From assembly GCF_001654455.1 (NCBI RefSeq), contig NZ_CP015772.1, positions 5,456,001 to 5,520,000 of the forward strand: a DNA stretch of 64,000 nt, written 5' to 3'. Shown piece by piece: positions 9,461-19,923 of this stretch (positions are counted from its first letter, which is position 1; every line of letters starts with the position of its first letter). This DNA comes from Niabella ginsenosidivorans. GTDB taxonomy: Bacteria; Bacteroidota; Bacteroidia; Chitinophagales; Chitinophagaceae. The translations under genes and the position numbers were made by a program. The notes under the pieces are model-generated. The model saw only the letters and a program-made list of their open reading frames with translations, did not search any database and was not told the origin of the DNA.

Positions 9461-12400
9461 ATGAATAATAAGTACTGGCAGGGTTTCGGAGAATTTAATA
9501 AATCCGAACAATTTCAAAAGAGAGTTCAGGATGAGTTTCGAGACGAACTTCCCTTTGAAGATTTTGACAGTAAAGGTTTACTGGATGCAAAAGCTCCAAG
9601 AAGAGATTTCTTAAAATATTTAGGGTTCAGTACAGCCGCCGCCACACTGGCAGCAAGCTGTAAGACAAAGATCCGCGAAGCGATCCCCTATGGCAGCAAG
9701 CCGGATAATATCATTCCGGGCGAAGCCAAATATTATGCAACAACTTTTGTTCAGGGCGGGGAAGCTGTTCCTGTTGTTGCCAAAGTAAGGGACGGACGGC
9801 CTATAAAGATTGAGGGGAACGATTATCTTTCCACAACCAACGGAGGTACTTCTGCAAGGGTACAGGCTTCTGTGCTGGATCTGTATGATATGCACCGCCT
9901 TCGCTTTCCTCAGAGACAGGTTGGCGGCAAATTTGAAGAAAGCACTTTTGATTTTATAGATAAAGCAATTGCCGCGGAACTGGCGGCGGCAGGCACTGTG
10001 GTACTGTTAACAAGTTCCATCAATTCTCCCACCACTCTGGACATTATTGCTAAAAACCCGAAGATCCGCCACGTACAATATGACGCCATTAGTTATAATG
10101 GTATTCTTTTGGCAAACGAAGCGTCTGGTTTTGGAAAAAAGATCCCTACCTACCGGTTTGATCAGGCATCTGTAATTGTTGGCCTGGGCGCCGACTTCCT
10201 GGGCACCTGGCTGAATAGTGAAGAAAATGCAGCAGGATATGCTGTAGGGCGGCGGATCAATGAGGCCAACCCGGTAATGAGCAAACATTACCAGTTTGAA
10301 TCATTCCTGAGCGTAACCGGTTCCAATGCAGATGAGCGTTTTACGCACCGCCCGTCAGAGACCGGTGCTGTAGCACTGGCGCTGCTGGCTGCTTTAGGTG
10401 GGGCCGTTGCCGCGCCGGCATTAAAAGATGCCAAACTGAGTGCCGGTATTGCCAAAGTAGCTGCTGAGCTAAAGGCTGCTTCAGGTAAGGCCCTGGTAGT
10501 TTGCGGCAGCAATGATATAAATACCCAGGTAATTGTAAATGCCATCAACAACGCTATTGGCGCTTACGGTACCACAATAGACTGGTCAAGGGCGGATAAC
10601 TCCCGCAAAGGAACGGATAAAGAATTTGCAGACCTGCTTGCCCAGATGGAAGGCGGACAGGTGGACGCATTATTGATTTATGATGCCAACCCTGCTTATG
10701 ATTATTTTGATGCGGCACGTTTTGCAAATGCCTTAAAAAAGATAAAAACCACGGTTTCCTTCGGCTACCGCATGGACGAAACCACGCAATTGTGTAAATA
10801 CATTATTCCCTCGCATCATTACCTGGAAAGCTGGGGCGATGCAGAGCCAAAAACAGGCGTTTACAGCTTTATTCAGCCTACTATTTTCCCCTTGTTCAAG
10901 ACCCGCAATTTCCAGACCTCTTTATTGAAATGGTTTGGGAACGCGCAGGACTATGAAGCATATACAAGAAACTTCTGGATACAGAAAACCGGCAGCGAGG
11001 TAGCGTATCATAAAGCGCTTGAGAACGGGATACTGGAAGAGGCTGCATCCGGCTCCGGTGCCTATAATGCTGGCGCGGTAGCTGCAGCAGCAACGTCCAT
11101 TGCCGGAGCGCCGGTTGGTGCTAAAGATGAACTGGTATTATATGAAACCGTAGCTATTGGCCCTGGTTATGGGGCGGTAAACCCCTGGTTGCAGGAATTA
11201 CCGGACCCGATATCCAAAGCCTGCTGGGGTAACTATGCCCTGATTTCTATTCCCAAGGCAAAGGAACTGGGAATAGATACCGGTGTGGATTATGAGTATT
11301 ACCCGGACAAGCCGGTTATTAAGATCAGCAACGGTAAAACAACCGTGGAGCTTCCCATATTGGTGATTCCCGGTATGAATGCCAATACAATAGCAGTACA
11401 GGTAGGGTACGGCCGTAGTGAAAAATTAGGAAGAACGGCAGCAGGCGTTGGAAAAAATATGTTCCCGTTTGCATCCCTCTTTCCAAGTGGCAGCATCAGC
11501 TATTTTGTTCCCAATATCACCGTTGAAAGTGCCGGAAAAAAGGAAAAGATTGCACAAATGCAGATCCACAACTCTTACGAGGGCCGTGTTGAGGTATTGC
11601 GCGAAACCACTTTGGCCACTTACCGCAAAACCCCCAACGAGGTGCTGGATTTCAGAAAAAAACTGGCTGAAACGTATGCAAAAACTACCGGTGACTTCAG
11701 GACAGAGGCTACGTTGTACGGTGATCATGAGAAACCTGGTATTAAATGGGGGATGAATATTGATATGAACGCATGTACGGGTTGCAGCGCCTGTGTGGTA
11801 GCCTGTCATGCTGAAAATAACGTTCCCGTTGTAGGAAAAAGCGAGGTATTGCGCTTCCATGATATGCACTGGCTGCGCATTGACCGTTACTTTGTGAGCG
11901 ATGAGGCCAACCCCGATAATTTAAAAGGAGTGGTATTCCAGCCCATGCTCTGCCAGCATTGCGATAATGCGCCTTGTGAGAACGTTTGTCCGGTAGCAGC
12001 AACCAACCATAGCACAGAGGGACTGAACCAGATGGCTTATAACCGTTGTATCGGTACAAGATATTGTGCCAATAACTGTCCCTTTAAAGTACGCCGTTTT
12101 AACTGGGCTGATTATACAGGCGCAGATTCCTTCCCGAACAATCAGGATCAGAAACTGGTAGGGGTACTGGATCCGGTGGTGCATCAGATGAATGATGCGG
12201 TAAGCCGGATGGTACTGAACCCGGATGTTACAGTGCGTTCAAGAGGTGTTATGGAAAAATGCTCCTTCTGTGTTCAGCGTTTGCAGCATGCCAAGCTGGA
12301 TGCAAAGAAAGCCGGCCGTCCGTTAAAGGATGGTGAAGCAAAAACAGCCTGCCAGCAGGCCTGCTCCACCAATGCCATTGTTTTTGGGGATGCAAGAGAT

Positions 12401-12613
12401 AAAGAAAGTGCTATCAGCCAGGTTCGGTTAAACAACCCGCAGCGTTTGTTCTATTCATTAGAACAACTGCATGTGCTGCCCAACGTAAGCTATTTTTCCA
12501 AGATCAGGAACACAGATGAAATTGTTCTTGCCGGGGAGCATGAAGTTAGAGACCCGGAAGATGAAAAAAGAGGGATTGTGGAAGAGCCGGTAAAAGAGGG
12601 CGCGCATCATTAA
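9461..12613 (+). CDS. actB: Alternative complex III subunit B, molybdopterin-oxidoreductase-like / ferredoxin-like fusion
   Basis: A 1050-residue subunit. Residues 47-48 are the twin arginines of a Tat signal (RRDFLKYLGF) followed by a LAASC lipobox-like site at Cys67. Residues ~75-740 resemble the molybdopterin oxidoreductase fold, which in ACIII holds no molybdenum cofactor. From about 765 there is an iron-sulfur domain with four cysteine clusters: CTGCSACVVAC, CQHCDNAPCENVCP, CIGTRYCANNCP, and CSFC with a later CQQAC. In known ACIII these carry the [4Fe-4S]/[3Fe-4S] clusters that pass electrons from quinol to the ActA haems. It is full length and in frame. Confidence 0.95.
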   Translation: MNNKYWQGFGEFNKSEQFQKRVQDEFRDELPFEDFDSKGLLDAKAPRRDFLKYLGFSTAAATLAASCKTKIREAIPYGSKPDNIIPGEAKYYATTFVQGGEAVPVVAKVRDGRPIKIEGNDYLSTTNGGTSARVQASVLDLYDMHRLRFPQRQVGGKFEESTFDFIDKAIAAELAAAGTVVLLTSSINSPTTLDIIAKNPKIRHVQYDAISYNGILLANEASGFGKKIPTYRFDQASVIVGLGADFLGTWLNSEENAAGYAVGRRINEANPVMSKHYQFESFLSVTGSNADERFTHRPSETGAVALALLAALGGAVAAPALKDAKLSAGIAKVAAELKAASGKALVVCGSNDINTQVIVNAINNAIGAYGTTIDWSRADNSRKGTDKEFADLLAQMEGGQVDALLIYDANPAYDYFDAARFANALKKIKTTVSFGYRMDETTQLCKYIIPSHHYLESWGDAEPKTGVYSFIQPTIFPLFKTRNFQTSLLKWFGNAQDYEAYTRNFWIQKTGSEVAYHKALENGILEEAASGSGAYNAGAVAAAATSIAGAPVGAKDELVLYETVAIGPGYGAVNPWLQELPDPISKACWGNYALISIPKAKELGIDTGVDYEYYPDKPVIKISNGKTTVELPILVIPGMNANTIAVQVGYGRSEKLGRTAAGVGKNMFPFASLFPSGSISYFVPNITVESAGKKEKIAQMQIHNSYEGRVEVLRETTLATYRKTPNEVLDFRKKLAETYAKTTGDFRTEATLYGDHEKPGIKWGMNIDMNACTGCSACVVACHAENNVPVVGKSEVLRFHDMHWLRIDRYFVSDEANPDNLKGVVFQPMLCQHCDNAPCENVCPVAATNHSTEGLNQMAYNRCIGTRYCANNCPFKVRRFNWADYTGADSFPNNQDQKLVGVLDPVVHQMNDAVSRMVLNPDVTVRSRGVMEKCSFCVQRLQHAKLDAKKAGRPLKDGEAKTACQQACSTNAIVFGDARDKESAISQVRLNNPQRLFYSLEQLHVLPNVSYFSKIRNTDEIVLAGEHEVRDPEDEKRGIVEEPVKEGAHH

Positions 12614-12758
12614 GGTCCCGGATGCGGATCAGGGAACCATTAATGAGGAGCACTATATAAGAAGAACTGAAAAGTTAAAAAAGTTAATAGGTTGAAGCGT
12701 TTAAGGGTTGTTTATTAATGACAATTCATAAACATCAGGCCATAAACTATAAACAGAT
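12614..12758. repeat. AT-rich word-repeat spacer between actB and actC
   Basis: A 145-bp spacer in a tightly packed operon. It contains short repeated words (AAGTTAAAAAAGTTAATAGG-like and CATAAACTATAAACA-like runs) and no open frame of note. Confidence 0.45.
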
Positions 12759-14204
12759 ATGTCATTAAACAGATACGAATCGCAAGTACGGGGGCCGTTG
12801 GTTGTAGGAGATAAAGACTATCACCAGATCACAGAAGATATATGCCGCCCTGTAGAAGCCAGGCCAAGTAAATTATGGTGGGTAGGGTTTATTATTTCTT
12901 TAGGGCTCTTGCTGTTTGGTGTGGTATCCATTTATATGGACGTTACGTATGGTATCGGCCAGTGGAACCTGAACAAAACGATCGGCTGGGGATGGGATAT
13001 CACCAACTTCGTATGGTGGGTAGGTATTGGTCACGCCGGAACGCTGATCTCTGCTATCCTGCTGTTGTTCCGCCAGGGTTGGAGAACCGGGGTGAACCGT
13101 GCGGCTGAAGCGATGACCATCTTTGCGGTAATGTGCGCCGGCCAGTTTCCTATCTGGCACATGGGCCGGGTATGGAATGCATTTTTTGTGGCACCTTACC
13201 CCAATACCCGCGGTCCGTTATGGGTAAACTTTAACTCCCCGTTGTTGTGGGACGTGTTTGCGATCTCTACTTATTTTACTGTGTCTTTATTGTTCTGGTA
13301 TTCCGGTTTATTACCGGATCTGGCTACTCTGCGCGATCGGGCCAAGCTGAAATGGCGGAAACTGTTTTACGGGGTTGCTTCTTTTGGCTGGACGGGCAGT
13401 ACCAAGCACTGGCAGCGGCATGAAGCGTTATCGCTGGTATTGGCCGGTTTGGCAACACCGCTGGTACTTTCGGTGCATACCATCGTATCTTTCGACTTTG
13501 CTACTTCGGTAATTCCCGGTTGGCATACCACTATCTTCCCTCCTTACTTCGTTGCGGGTGCGGTATTTTCCGGTTTTGCTATGGTGCAAACGCTGTTGCT
13601 GGTAACAAGGAAGGTATTGAATCTGGAAGAATACATCACTATAGAGCACATTGATGTAATGAATAAGATCATTGTACTAACCGGCTCTATTGTGGGTATT
13701 GCATATTTAACGGAATTATTTATTGCCTGGTACAGCCACGTGGAATATGAATGGTTCGCGTTTAAGGAAAACAGGGTGAACCTTACCAGTCCTTATGGGT
13801 GGGCCTATTATTTAATGATGGGGTGTAACGTACTGTCTCCCCAGATATTCTGGTTCCGCAAAATGCGCAGGAACCTGCTGGTTACCTTCTTTATGAGCAT
13901 TCTGGTGAACATCGGTATGTGGTTTGAGCGTTTTGTAATTATCGTTACCTCTATTTACCGCGATTACTTACCGAGCTCCTGGAGCACCTATTATTCTCCT
14001 TCTATCTGGGAGATCGGATTCTATATGGGCACTTTTGGTTTGTTCTTTACCTGTTATTTCCTGTTCTCAAAATTCTTCCCGGTAATTGCTATGGCGGAAA
14101 TCAAACATATCCTCAAGCGGAGCGGGGATAACTTTAAGGAAGGAATGACGAAGGATGAGAACGAAACACTGGAGGAATTTGAGCATGAAAATGCGCATCA
14201 TTAA
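12759..14204 (+). CDS. actC: Alternative complex III subunit C, NrfD-like quinol-binding membrane protein
   Basis: A 481-residue integral membrane protein of the NrfD/PsrC family with about ten predicted helices, beginning with a short cytoplasmic N-terminus. ActC contacts the ActB iron-sulfur domain and carries the quinol site near the periplasmic face in ACIII structures. Recognisable family stretches include the WWVGIGHAGTLISAILLLFRQ helix region described here only in part and the conserved IWHMGR segment at about 129-134. The C-terminus is acidic and histidine-rich. It lies in the actABCDEF order seen across Bacteroidota. Confidence 0.95.
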   Translation: MSLNRYESQVRGPLVVGDKDYHQITEDICRPVEARPSKLWWVGFIISLGLLLFGVVSIYMDVTYGIGQWNLNKTIGWGWDITNFVWWVGIGHAGTLISAILLLFRQGWRTGVNRAAEAMTIFAVMCAGQFPIWHMGRVWNAFFVAPYPNTRGPLWVNFNSPLLWDVFAISTYFTVSLLFWYSGLLPDLATLRDRAKLKWRKLFYGVASFGWTGSTKHWQRHEALSLVLAGLATPLVLSVHTIVSFDFATSVIPGWHTTIFPPYFVAGAVFSGFAMVQTLLLVTRKVLNLEEYITIEHIDVMNKIIVLTGSIVGIAYLTELFIAWYSHVEYEWFAFKENRVNLTSPYGWAYYLMMGCNVLSPQIFWFRKMRRNLLVTFFMSILVNIGMWFERFVIIVTSIYRDYLPSSWSTYYSPSIWEIGFYMGTFGLFFTCYFLFSKFFPVIAMAEIKHILKRSGDNFKEGMTKDENETLEEFEHENAHH

Positions 14205-14282
14205 AAAATAATTTAAAGTTTAACGTTTAAGGTTTGAAAAACAATATCAAGCTATAAACATCAAACATCAAACAAGATATAA
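14205..14282. repeat. Short AT-rich word repeat between actC and actD
   Basis: A 78-bp spacer built of reiterated words (GTTTAACGTTTAAGGTTTG and AAACATCAAACATCAAACA). The same GTTTAA word recurs after the second subunit III gene near 22353. Confidence 0.5.
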
Positions 14283-14870
14283 ATGGCAATCAAGAAGTTT
14301 ATAACCGGCAATTTTTACGATGAAGCAGTGCTTTTCCCGGCGGTGAAAAAAGTGCGTCGTGCCGGTTACAAGATACATGATGTATATACGCCGTTCCCTA
14401 TTCACGGATTAGATAAGGAGCTGGGCATGAAAGATACGGATCTGCACATTGCCGGGTTCATATACGGGATTACCGGAACAACAGTGGCCATAAGCTTTAT
14501 TGGCTGGGCGCTGGCGCTTGACTGGCAGATCAACTTCGGAGGCAAGCCCTTCTTTTCATTGCCTGCATGGATCCCTATTATGTTTGAGCTTACGGTATTG
14601 TTTTCTGCTGTAGGAATGGTGCTTACTTTTTGCTGGTTATGCCAGCTGGCTCCTTTTGTAAAAAAGGATCACTTTAATCCCCGCAGTACAGATGACACTT
14701 TTGTAATGGCCATTGAATGTACCGACAAGACAAACGAAGCGGAAGCAATAGCTTTTCTGGAAAGTGCCGGCGCTAAGGATGTACAGGTTCAGAACAGGGA
14801 AACCGGCTGGTGGTTTGGCCGTTATGACAGGGATTCTGTTGTGTTTGGTAAAAAAGTAGCGGCGGTTTAA
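14283..14870 (+). CDS. actD: Alternative complex III subunit D (DUF3341)
   Basis: A 195-residue protein with two transmembrane helices at about residues 60-82 and 100-125, flanked by soluble parts. The N-terminal YTPFPIHGLDKELG segment (about 38-51) is the hallmark of DUF3341. In ACIII structures ActD packs beside ActC on the cytoplasmic side and has no cofactor. Its position after actC confirms the assignment. Confidence 0.93.
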   Translation: MAIKKFITGNFYDEAVLFPAVKKVRRAGYKIHDVYTPFPIHGLDKELGMKDTDLHIAGFIYGITGTTVAISFIGWALALDWQINFGGKPFFSLPAWIPIMFELTVLFSAVGMVLTFCWLCQLAPFVKKDHFNPRSTDDTFVMAIECTDKTNEAEAIAFLESAGAKDVQVQNRETGWWFGRYDRDSVVFGKKVAAV

Positions 14871-14903
14871 AAATAAGTTTTGTATTTATTATTAATAAGT
14901 AAT

Positions 14904-15560
14904 ATGAAGAAATATTTGATCATAGGTGTTGTAGCGGCAGGAATGCTGGCCGGCTGCGGTGCAGGCGATAAACCGGGTTACTCCTATATGCCGGATATGA
15001 CCTACAGCCAGGCTGTTGAAACCTACGCTTCTACAGGTGATCTTGCTAAGGAAGGTGTTTTTTACAATCGTAAACCCGTGCCGGGTACTGTTGCAAGGGG
15101 GGAAGATGCTGAGTTTATGTTTACTTTAGCACATGATTCTGCCGGATATGCACAGGCTGCACAGCTTAAAAATCCTTTAGACACAGCAGGGGCTGCTATT
15201 GATATGAAAGAGGCTGAACGGTTATATCTCATCAATTGTGGTATCTGTCATGGCGATAAGCTGGATGGTAACGGCCCGTTGTTCAAAGGAGGCGAGGGAC
15301 CATTTACAGCTGCGCCTAAAAACTTTATGGATGCGGAAATGAAGGCAATGGCAGAAGGCACCATGTTTTATTCAGTTACTTATGGCAAAGGGCAAATGGG
15401 TAGCTATGCTTCTCAGCTAAGTCCCAAACAGCGCTGGGAAATTATCGCCTTCATAAAATCCAAGCAGGGGGGCAGCGCACCGGCAGGTGCCGCAAAGACG
15501 GATAGTACGGCAGCAAAGCCGGAAACAAAGGTTGATGAAAAGGCGACTGCAAAAAAATAA
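14904..15560 (+). CDS. actE: Alternative complex III subunit E, monohaem cytochrome c lipoprotein
   Basis: A 218-residue protein starting at the ATG at 14904 (an upstream TTG at 14880 is in frame but would weaken the signal). It has a type II signal peptide with lipobox LAGC at about residue 18 and one CxxCH haem site (CGICH, near residue 112) followed by the GPxF and late Met-containing loops of a class I cytochrome c. ActE is the likely electron exit to the oxidase. The last ~35 residues are Ala/Lys/Thr-rich and low complexity. Confidence 0.93.
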   Translation: MKKYLIIGVVAAGMLAGCGAGDKPGYSYMPDMTYSQAVETYASTGDLAKEGVFYNRKPVPGTVARGEDAEFMFTLAHDSAGYAQAAQLKNPLDTAGAAIDMKEAERLYLINCGICHGDKLDGNGPLFKGGEGPFTAAPKNFMDAEMKAMAEGTMFYSVTYGKGQMGSYASQLSPKQRWEIIAFIKSKQGGSAPAGAAKTDSTAAKPETKVDEKATAKK

Positions 15561-15599
15561 GGAATAACTAATTCACAGAACTATTAATAAAAGATTCGA

Positions 15600-16847
15600 A
15601 TGTCAACTACGGAAAAATTCATACCTACCAAAAAGTATAACACAATAGCGTTTGCGTTAATGATTGTGGGTGTTATTGCTGCTATTTCGTTATATGCAGT
15701 AACAGGGGGTGAAGGTAATCATGATAACCGTGCCCGTTTTTGGGCCAGCCTGCTGCAAAACAGCGTTTATTTTTTATTAGTAGTGAACGCAGCCATGTTT
15801 TTTATGTGCGCTACTACGTTGGCATGGGGTGGTTGGCAAATTGCTTTTACCCGCGTTACCGAGGCCATTGCTTCCTGCGTTCCGGTAATAGGTATTATTG
15901 CAGTGGTAATCCTGTTAGCGCTTTGTTTCGGAGACCATCATACCATTTATCACTGGACAGATGCAGAGCATGTGGCACATGACCCTGCGCTCCAGCATAA
16001 AAGTGGTTTTCTAAGTAAAGGTTTTTTTGCAACAGTAACCATATTAACCTATATATTATGGTCGTTCCTGGGCTGGAAAATGAGGCAGATGTCGTTAAAA
16101 ACAGATGATGGCGAAGTTGTAAGCACCCTTGAAAAAAGAAAGAAGTTTGTATGGAACAATACGGTAATGGCTGCATTATATATTGTAGTATTTGCCTTAA
16201 CCGTTATGTCTTCCATACCCTGGCTGTGGATCATGAGCATTGATGCCCATTGGTACAGCACCATGTTCAGCTGGTACAACTTTGCAAGCACTTTTGTTGC
16301 AGGCCTGTCCCTGATAGCACTTTATGTAGTGTTTCTGAAAAATAACGGGGCATTGCCCATAGTGAATAAGGAACACCTGCACGATCTGGGTAAGTTCATC
16401 TTTGCGTTTTCCATTTTCTGGACCTATTTATGGTTTGCCCAGTTTATGCTCATCTGGTATAGTAACCAGCCGGAGGAGACCATTTATTTTATTAACAGGA
16501 TCGGCAACAATTATCATCCGAGCCCATACGCAGGAGTGTTCTGGATCATGCTGGTCATCAACTTTGTGGCGCCGATATTGATTTTCATGAGCCGTGATTC
16601 AAAGAGAAACTATACTATTGTGACCGTTGTATCTATTATTGTTTTGTTTGGTCACTGGCTGGATTATTTCCAGATGGTTTTCCCCGGCGTTTCCCCGGAT
16701 AAGATGCCGATGATCCTGTTTGATATGGGTATCGGTCTGGGATTTGTGGGTATCATCATGTTTGTAACAGGGAAAACATTGAGCAAATATCCGTTAACGG
16801 CAAAAAATCACCCTTTTGTAAAAGAGGCCGTTATTCATCATACGTAA
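15600..16847 (+). CDS. actF: Alternative complex III subunit F, NrfD-related membrane protein
   Basis: A 415-residue polytopic membrane protein with about ten helices, of the ActF/quinol:cytochrome c oxidoreductase family. It is distantly related to ActC; the two NrfD-like subunits lie side by side in the complex, and ActF has been proposed as a second proton path. It closes the act set; the first oxidase gene starts 66 bp downstream with no terminator in between. Confidence 0.93.
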   Translation: MSTTEKFIPTKKYNTIAFALMIVGVIAAISLYAVTGGEGNHDNRARFWASLLQNSVYFLLVVNAAMFFMCATTLAWGGWQIAFTRVTEAIASCVPVIGIIAVVILLALCFGDHHTIYHWTDAEHVAHDPALQHKSGFLSKGFFATVTILTYILWSFLGWKMRQMSLKTDDGEVVSTLEKRKKFVWNNTVMAALYIVVFALTVMSSIPWLWIMSIDAHWYSTMFSWYNFASTFVAGLSLIALYVVFLKNNGALPIVNKEHLHDLGKFIFAFSIFWTYLWFAQFMLIWYSNQPEETIYFINRIGNNYHPSPYAGVFWIMLVINFVAPILIFMSRDSKRNYTIVTVVSIIVLFGHWLDYFQMVFPGVSPDKMPMILFDMGIGLGFVGIIMFVTGKTLSKYPLTAKNHPFVKEAVIHHT

Positions 16848-16913
16848 TAATCAGGAGGGGAAGTAAGATATTCATAATATAAGTAGTTGAAATAAATATT
16901 AGAACAACATCGT

Positions 16914-18044
16914 ATGCAAAACTTTTTAATATTCGCCATTTTGATTTTGGGTTTTATCATCACCTTTCAGATTGCACGGGCAAGTGAATTTGTGTCAGTA
17001 ATCAGGGGAGAAGAAAAAACCAGGAAGCAGTCTAATAAAATCAATGGGTTTTTACTGCTGGTTTTTTTGGTTGTAGGGCTGTTTGGTGTCTATTGGACAC
17101 ATCATACATTGGGCGACAAAATTTTGAAATTCGGGTCTTCTGCTTCAGATCATGGCCGCCTGGTTGACAATATGATGTTGTATACGTTGATAGCAACCGG
17201 TATCGTGTTTTTTGCAACGCAGATATTGTTGTTCTGGTATTCTTTTAAATACCAGGAGTCTGATAAAAGAACGGCCTATTATTTTCCGCATAATAATAAA
17301 CTGGAGCTGCTTTGGACCGTGGTACCTGCAATTGTGTTAACTATTCTCATAGGATTTGGTTTGGTTTACTGGTACAGGATTACCGGTGCGGCGCCGCAGA
17401 ATGCCATGCAGGTTGAAATTACTGCCAGCCAGTTTAAGTGGGAATTCCGTTACCCGGGCAAGGATGGGGTTTTTGGTAAGAAATATTATAAATATATTGA
17501 TGAGGCACATGATAACCCGCTGGGCCAGATCTGGGATGATGAGGCCAACCATGATGATGTTTTCCTGCCCGCAGGGCAGGCATTGCACCTGGTGGTGGGC
17601 AAGCCTGTAAAACTGGTCATTGGTTCTAAAGACGTTATACATAGTGTGGGTTTGCCTCATTTCCGTTTAAAGATGGATGCGGTACCGGGCACACCCACCA
17701 CTTTGTGGTTCACGCCAATAAAAACCACAAAACAGATGCAGGAAGAAACAGGAAATAGTAAATTTGTATATGAAATAGCCTGTGATCAGATGTGTGGGCA
17801 GGGGCATACAGGAATGAGGGGTGAGATCGTTGTGGAAACACAGGAAGAATTTGATCAATGGATGGCTTCCCAAAAGCCCAAGTACGCGCAAATGAAGGAA
17901 GATCTGGAAGGCGCTGCACCTACTGCCGCGCCGGCAACCGGTGCAGCGGCAAAGGATTCAGCCGCTTCCGGTACAGCAGGAAAAGATTCTGCAAAGGTTA
18001 CTATTGATGCTGCTGCCGGAAAGAAGGATTCTACAGGTAAATAG
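16914..18044 (+). CDS. coxB: Cytochrome c oxidase subunit II (CuA-containing)
   Basis: A 376-residue subunit with N-terminal hydrophobic segment, a second helix pair around residues 40-60 and 85-110 plus a helix near 140-155, then the cupredoxin domain. CuA ligands are visible: His243 (DVIHS), Cys290, Cys294, His298 and Met301 within CDQMCGQGHTGM. The residue between the two cysteines that is usually Glu is Gln292, whose backbone carbonyl would ligate. No cytochrome c domain is fused at the C-terminus; the tail (~340-376) is an Ala/Lys/Asp low-complexity stretch. Confidence 0.95.
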   Translation: MQNFLIFAILILGFIITFQIARASEFVSVIRGEEKTRKQSNKINGFLLLVFLVVGLFGVYWTHHTLGDKILKFGSSASDHGRLVDNMMLYTLIATGIVFFATQILLFWYSFKYQESDKRTAYYFPHNNKLELLWTVVPAIVLTILIGFGLVYWYRITGAAPQNAMQVEITASQFKWEFRYPGKDGVFGKKYYKYIDEAHDNPLGQIWDDEANHDDVFLPAGQALHLVVGKPVKLVIGSKDVIHSVGLPHFRLKMDAVPGTPTTLWFTPIKTTKQMQEETGNSKFVYEIACDQMCGQGHTGMRGEIVVETQEEFDQWMASQKPKYAQMKEDLEGAAPTAAPATGAAAKDSAASGTAGKDSAKVTIDAAAGKKDSTGK

Positions 18045-18079
18045 TTTTTGATTAAGGGGCAGTTTAAAAAAAATTTATT

Positions 18080-19885
18080 ATGAGCGATACTTTACATATT
18101 CAGCATGAGGTTGCAAGCCATGGCCACTCCGGTGAGCCACATGTGCATCATCACAAAGAAACATTTATTTCCAAGTACATTTTCAGCATGGATCATAAAA
18201 TGATAGCCAAGCAGTTCCTGGTAACAGGGATCATCTGGGCAATTATTGGTGGTTTATTTTCGGTGCTGTTTCGCTTACAATTAGGATTCCCTGACCAGAG
18301 CTTTCCCATCCTGGAAACATTTTTCGGGCATTGGGCCGAAGGGGGCAAGATAAAACCGGAATTCTATTACGCCTTAACTACCATGCACGGAACGGTGCTC
18401 ATCTTCTTTGTGTTAACAGCAGGCCTTAGCGGAACCTTTGCCAACCTCCTCATTCCTTTGCAGGTGGGCGCCAGGGATATGGCCTCTCCGTTTATGAACA
18501 TGCTTTCCTACTGGATGTTCTTTGCTGCAAGTATCGTAATGATCTCTTCCCTGTTCACTCAAACAGGCCCTGCAGCAGGCGGGTGGACGGTTTATCCTCC
18601 GCTTAGCGCATTAGGTCAGGCTTCCCAGGGCTCCAAAAGCGGTATGGATCTGTGGATCATTGCCATGACACTTTTTGTGGCTTCTCAGCTCTTAGGCGGT
18701 CTGAATTATATTTCCACTATCTTAAATATGCGCACCAAGGGTATGGCTATGACACGGATGCCGCTCACCATCTGGGCGCTGCTGTTCACAGCTATATTAG
18801 GTGTATTGTCATTCCCCGTTTTATTATCCGGTCTGGTATTACTGATGTTCGACCGTCACCTGGGTACCAGCTTTTACCTGAGCGATATTTATATTGCCGG
18901 CCAGGCACTGCCTAATGAAGGGGGAAGCGCCATCCTTTATCAGCACCTGTTCTGGTTCCTGGGCCACCCCGAAGTGTATATCATCATTATGCCAACCATG
19001 GGGCTGGCATCAGAGATACTGGCCATCAATGCACGCAAACCGATCTTTGGTTATATGGCCATGATTGCATCATTAATGGCGATCTGTGTGCTGGCCTTCC
19101 TTGTATGGGCGCACCATATGTTTGTTACAGGTATGAACCCCTTCCTGGGATCGGTGTTTGTATTACTGACCCTGTTAATTGCCATTCCTTCTGCAATAAA
19201 GGTATTTAACTGGATCACCACCATCTGGCGGGGAAACCTGCGTTTTACACCGGCGATGCTCTTTGCAATAGGGTTTGTAAGCATCTTTATTTCCGGCGGT
19301 TTAACCGGTATCTGGTTAGGAAACTCTACTATCGATATTCACCTGCATGATACTATGTTCGTGATCGCGCACTTCCATATTGTAATGGGGGTATCTGCCT
19401 TCTTTGGCATGTTTGCAGGTATTTATCACTGGTACCCCAAATTGTTTGGCCGTTATATGAACAGTACATTAGGGTACATCCATTTTTGGGTAACACTGGT
19501 ATGTGCCTACCTTATTTTCTGGCCAATGCACTACCAGGGGCTGGCAGGTATGCCAAGGCGTTATCTTGACAAGAGCAGTTGGGCAAGTTTCAGCCAGTTT
19601 CATGGTTTGGATGCCATGATCACCGTGGTTACCATCATCGCTTTTTCTGTACAGTTAATGTTTGTATTCAACTATTTCTATTCCATGTACAAAGGAAAAA
19701 GAGTGCGGTCTCAGAATCCATGGGGCGCAACTACACTGGAGTGGACCACTCCTATTCATCCCGGCCATGGTAACTGGGAAGGAGAAATTCCTGAAGTGCA
19801 CCGCTGGGCTTATGATTACGGTAAGGATGGAAGAGATTTTATTCCCCAGACAGAACCGGTGGGTGAAAATGAATCAGAACATTAG
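18080..19885 (+). CDS. coxA: Cytochrome c oxidase subunit I (haem-copper catalytic subunit)
   Basis: A 601-residue A-type haem-copper oxidase core with 12 helices. Ligands seen: His103 and His433 for the low-spin haem, His431 for the high-spin haem, and CuB ligands His296, His345 and His346; the His296-Tyr300 pair (HPEVY) forms the usual cross-link. The N-terminal ~25 residues are His-rich. It reduces oxygen to water and pumps protons. It sits 35 bp after subunit II. Confidence 0.97.
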   Translation: MSDTLHIQHEVASHGHSGEPHVHHHKETFISKYIFSMDHKMIAKQFLVTGIIWAIIGGLFSVLFRLQLGFPDQSFPILETFFGHWAEGGKIKPEFYYALTTMHGTVLIFFVLTAGLSGTFANLLIPLQVGARDMASPFMNMLSYWMFFAASIVMISSLFTQTGPAAGGWTVYPPLSALGQASQGSKSGMDLWIIAMTLFVASQLLGGLNYISTILNMRTKGMAMTRMPLTIWALLFTAILGVLSFPVLLSGLVLLMFDRHLGTSFYLSDIYIAGQALPNEGGSAILYQHLFWFLGHPEVYIIIMPTMGLASEILAINARKPIFGYMAMIASLMAICVLAFLVWAHHMFVTGMNPFLGSVFVLLTLLIAIPSAIKVFNWITTIWRGNLRFTPAMLFAIGFVSIFISGGLTGIWLGNSTIDIHLHDTMFVIAHFHIVMGVSAFFGMFAGIYHWYPKLFGRYMNSTLGYIHFWVTLVCAYLIFWPMHYQGLAGMPRRYLDKSSWASFSQFHGLDAMITVVTIIAFSVQLMFVFNYFYSMYKGKRVRSQNPWGATTLEWTTPIHPGHGNWEGEIPEVHRWAYDYGKDGRDFIPQTEPVGENESEH

Positions 19886-19923
19886 TTAATGGTGAATAGT
19901 CAAGAGTAAATGTCCATTGGCTA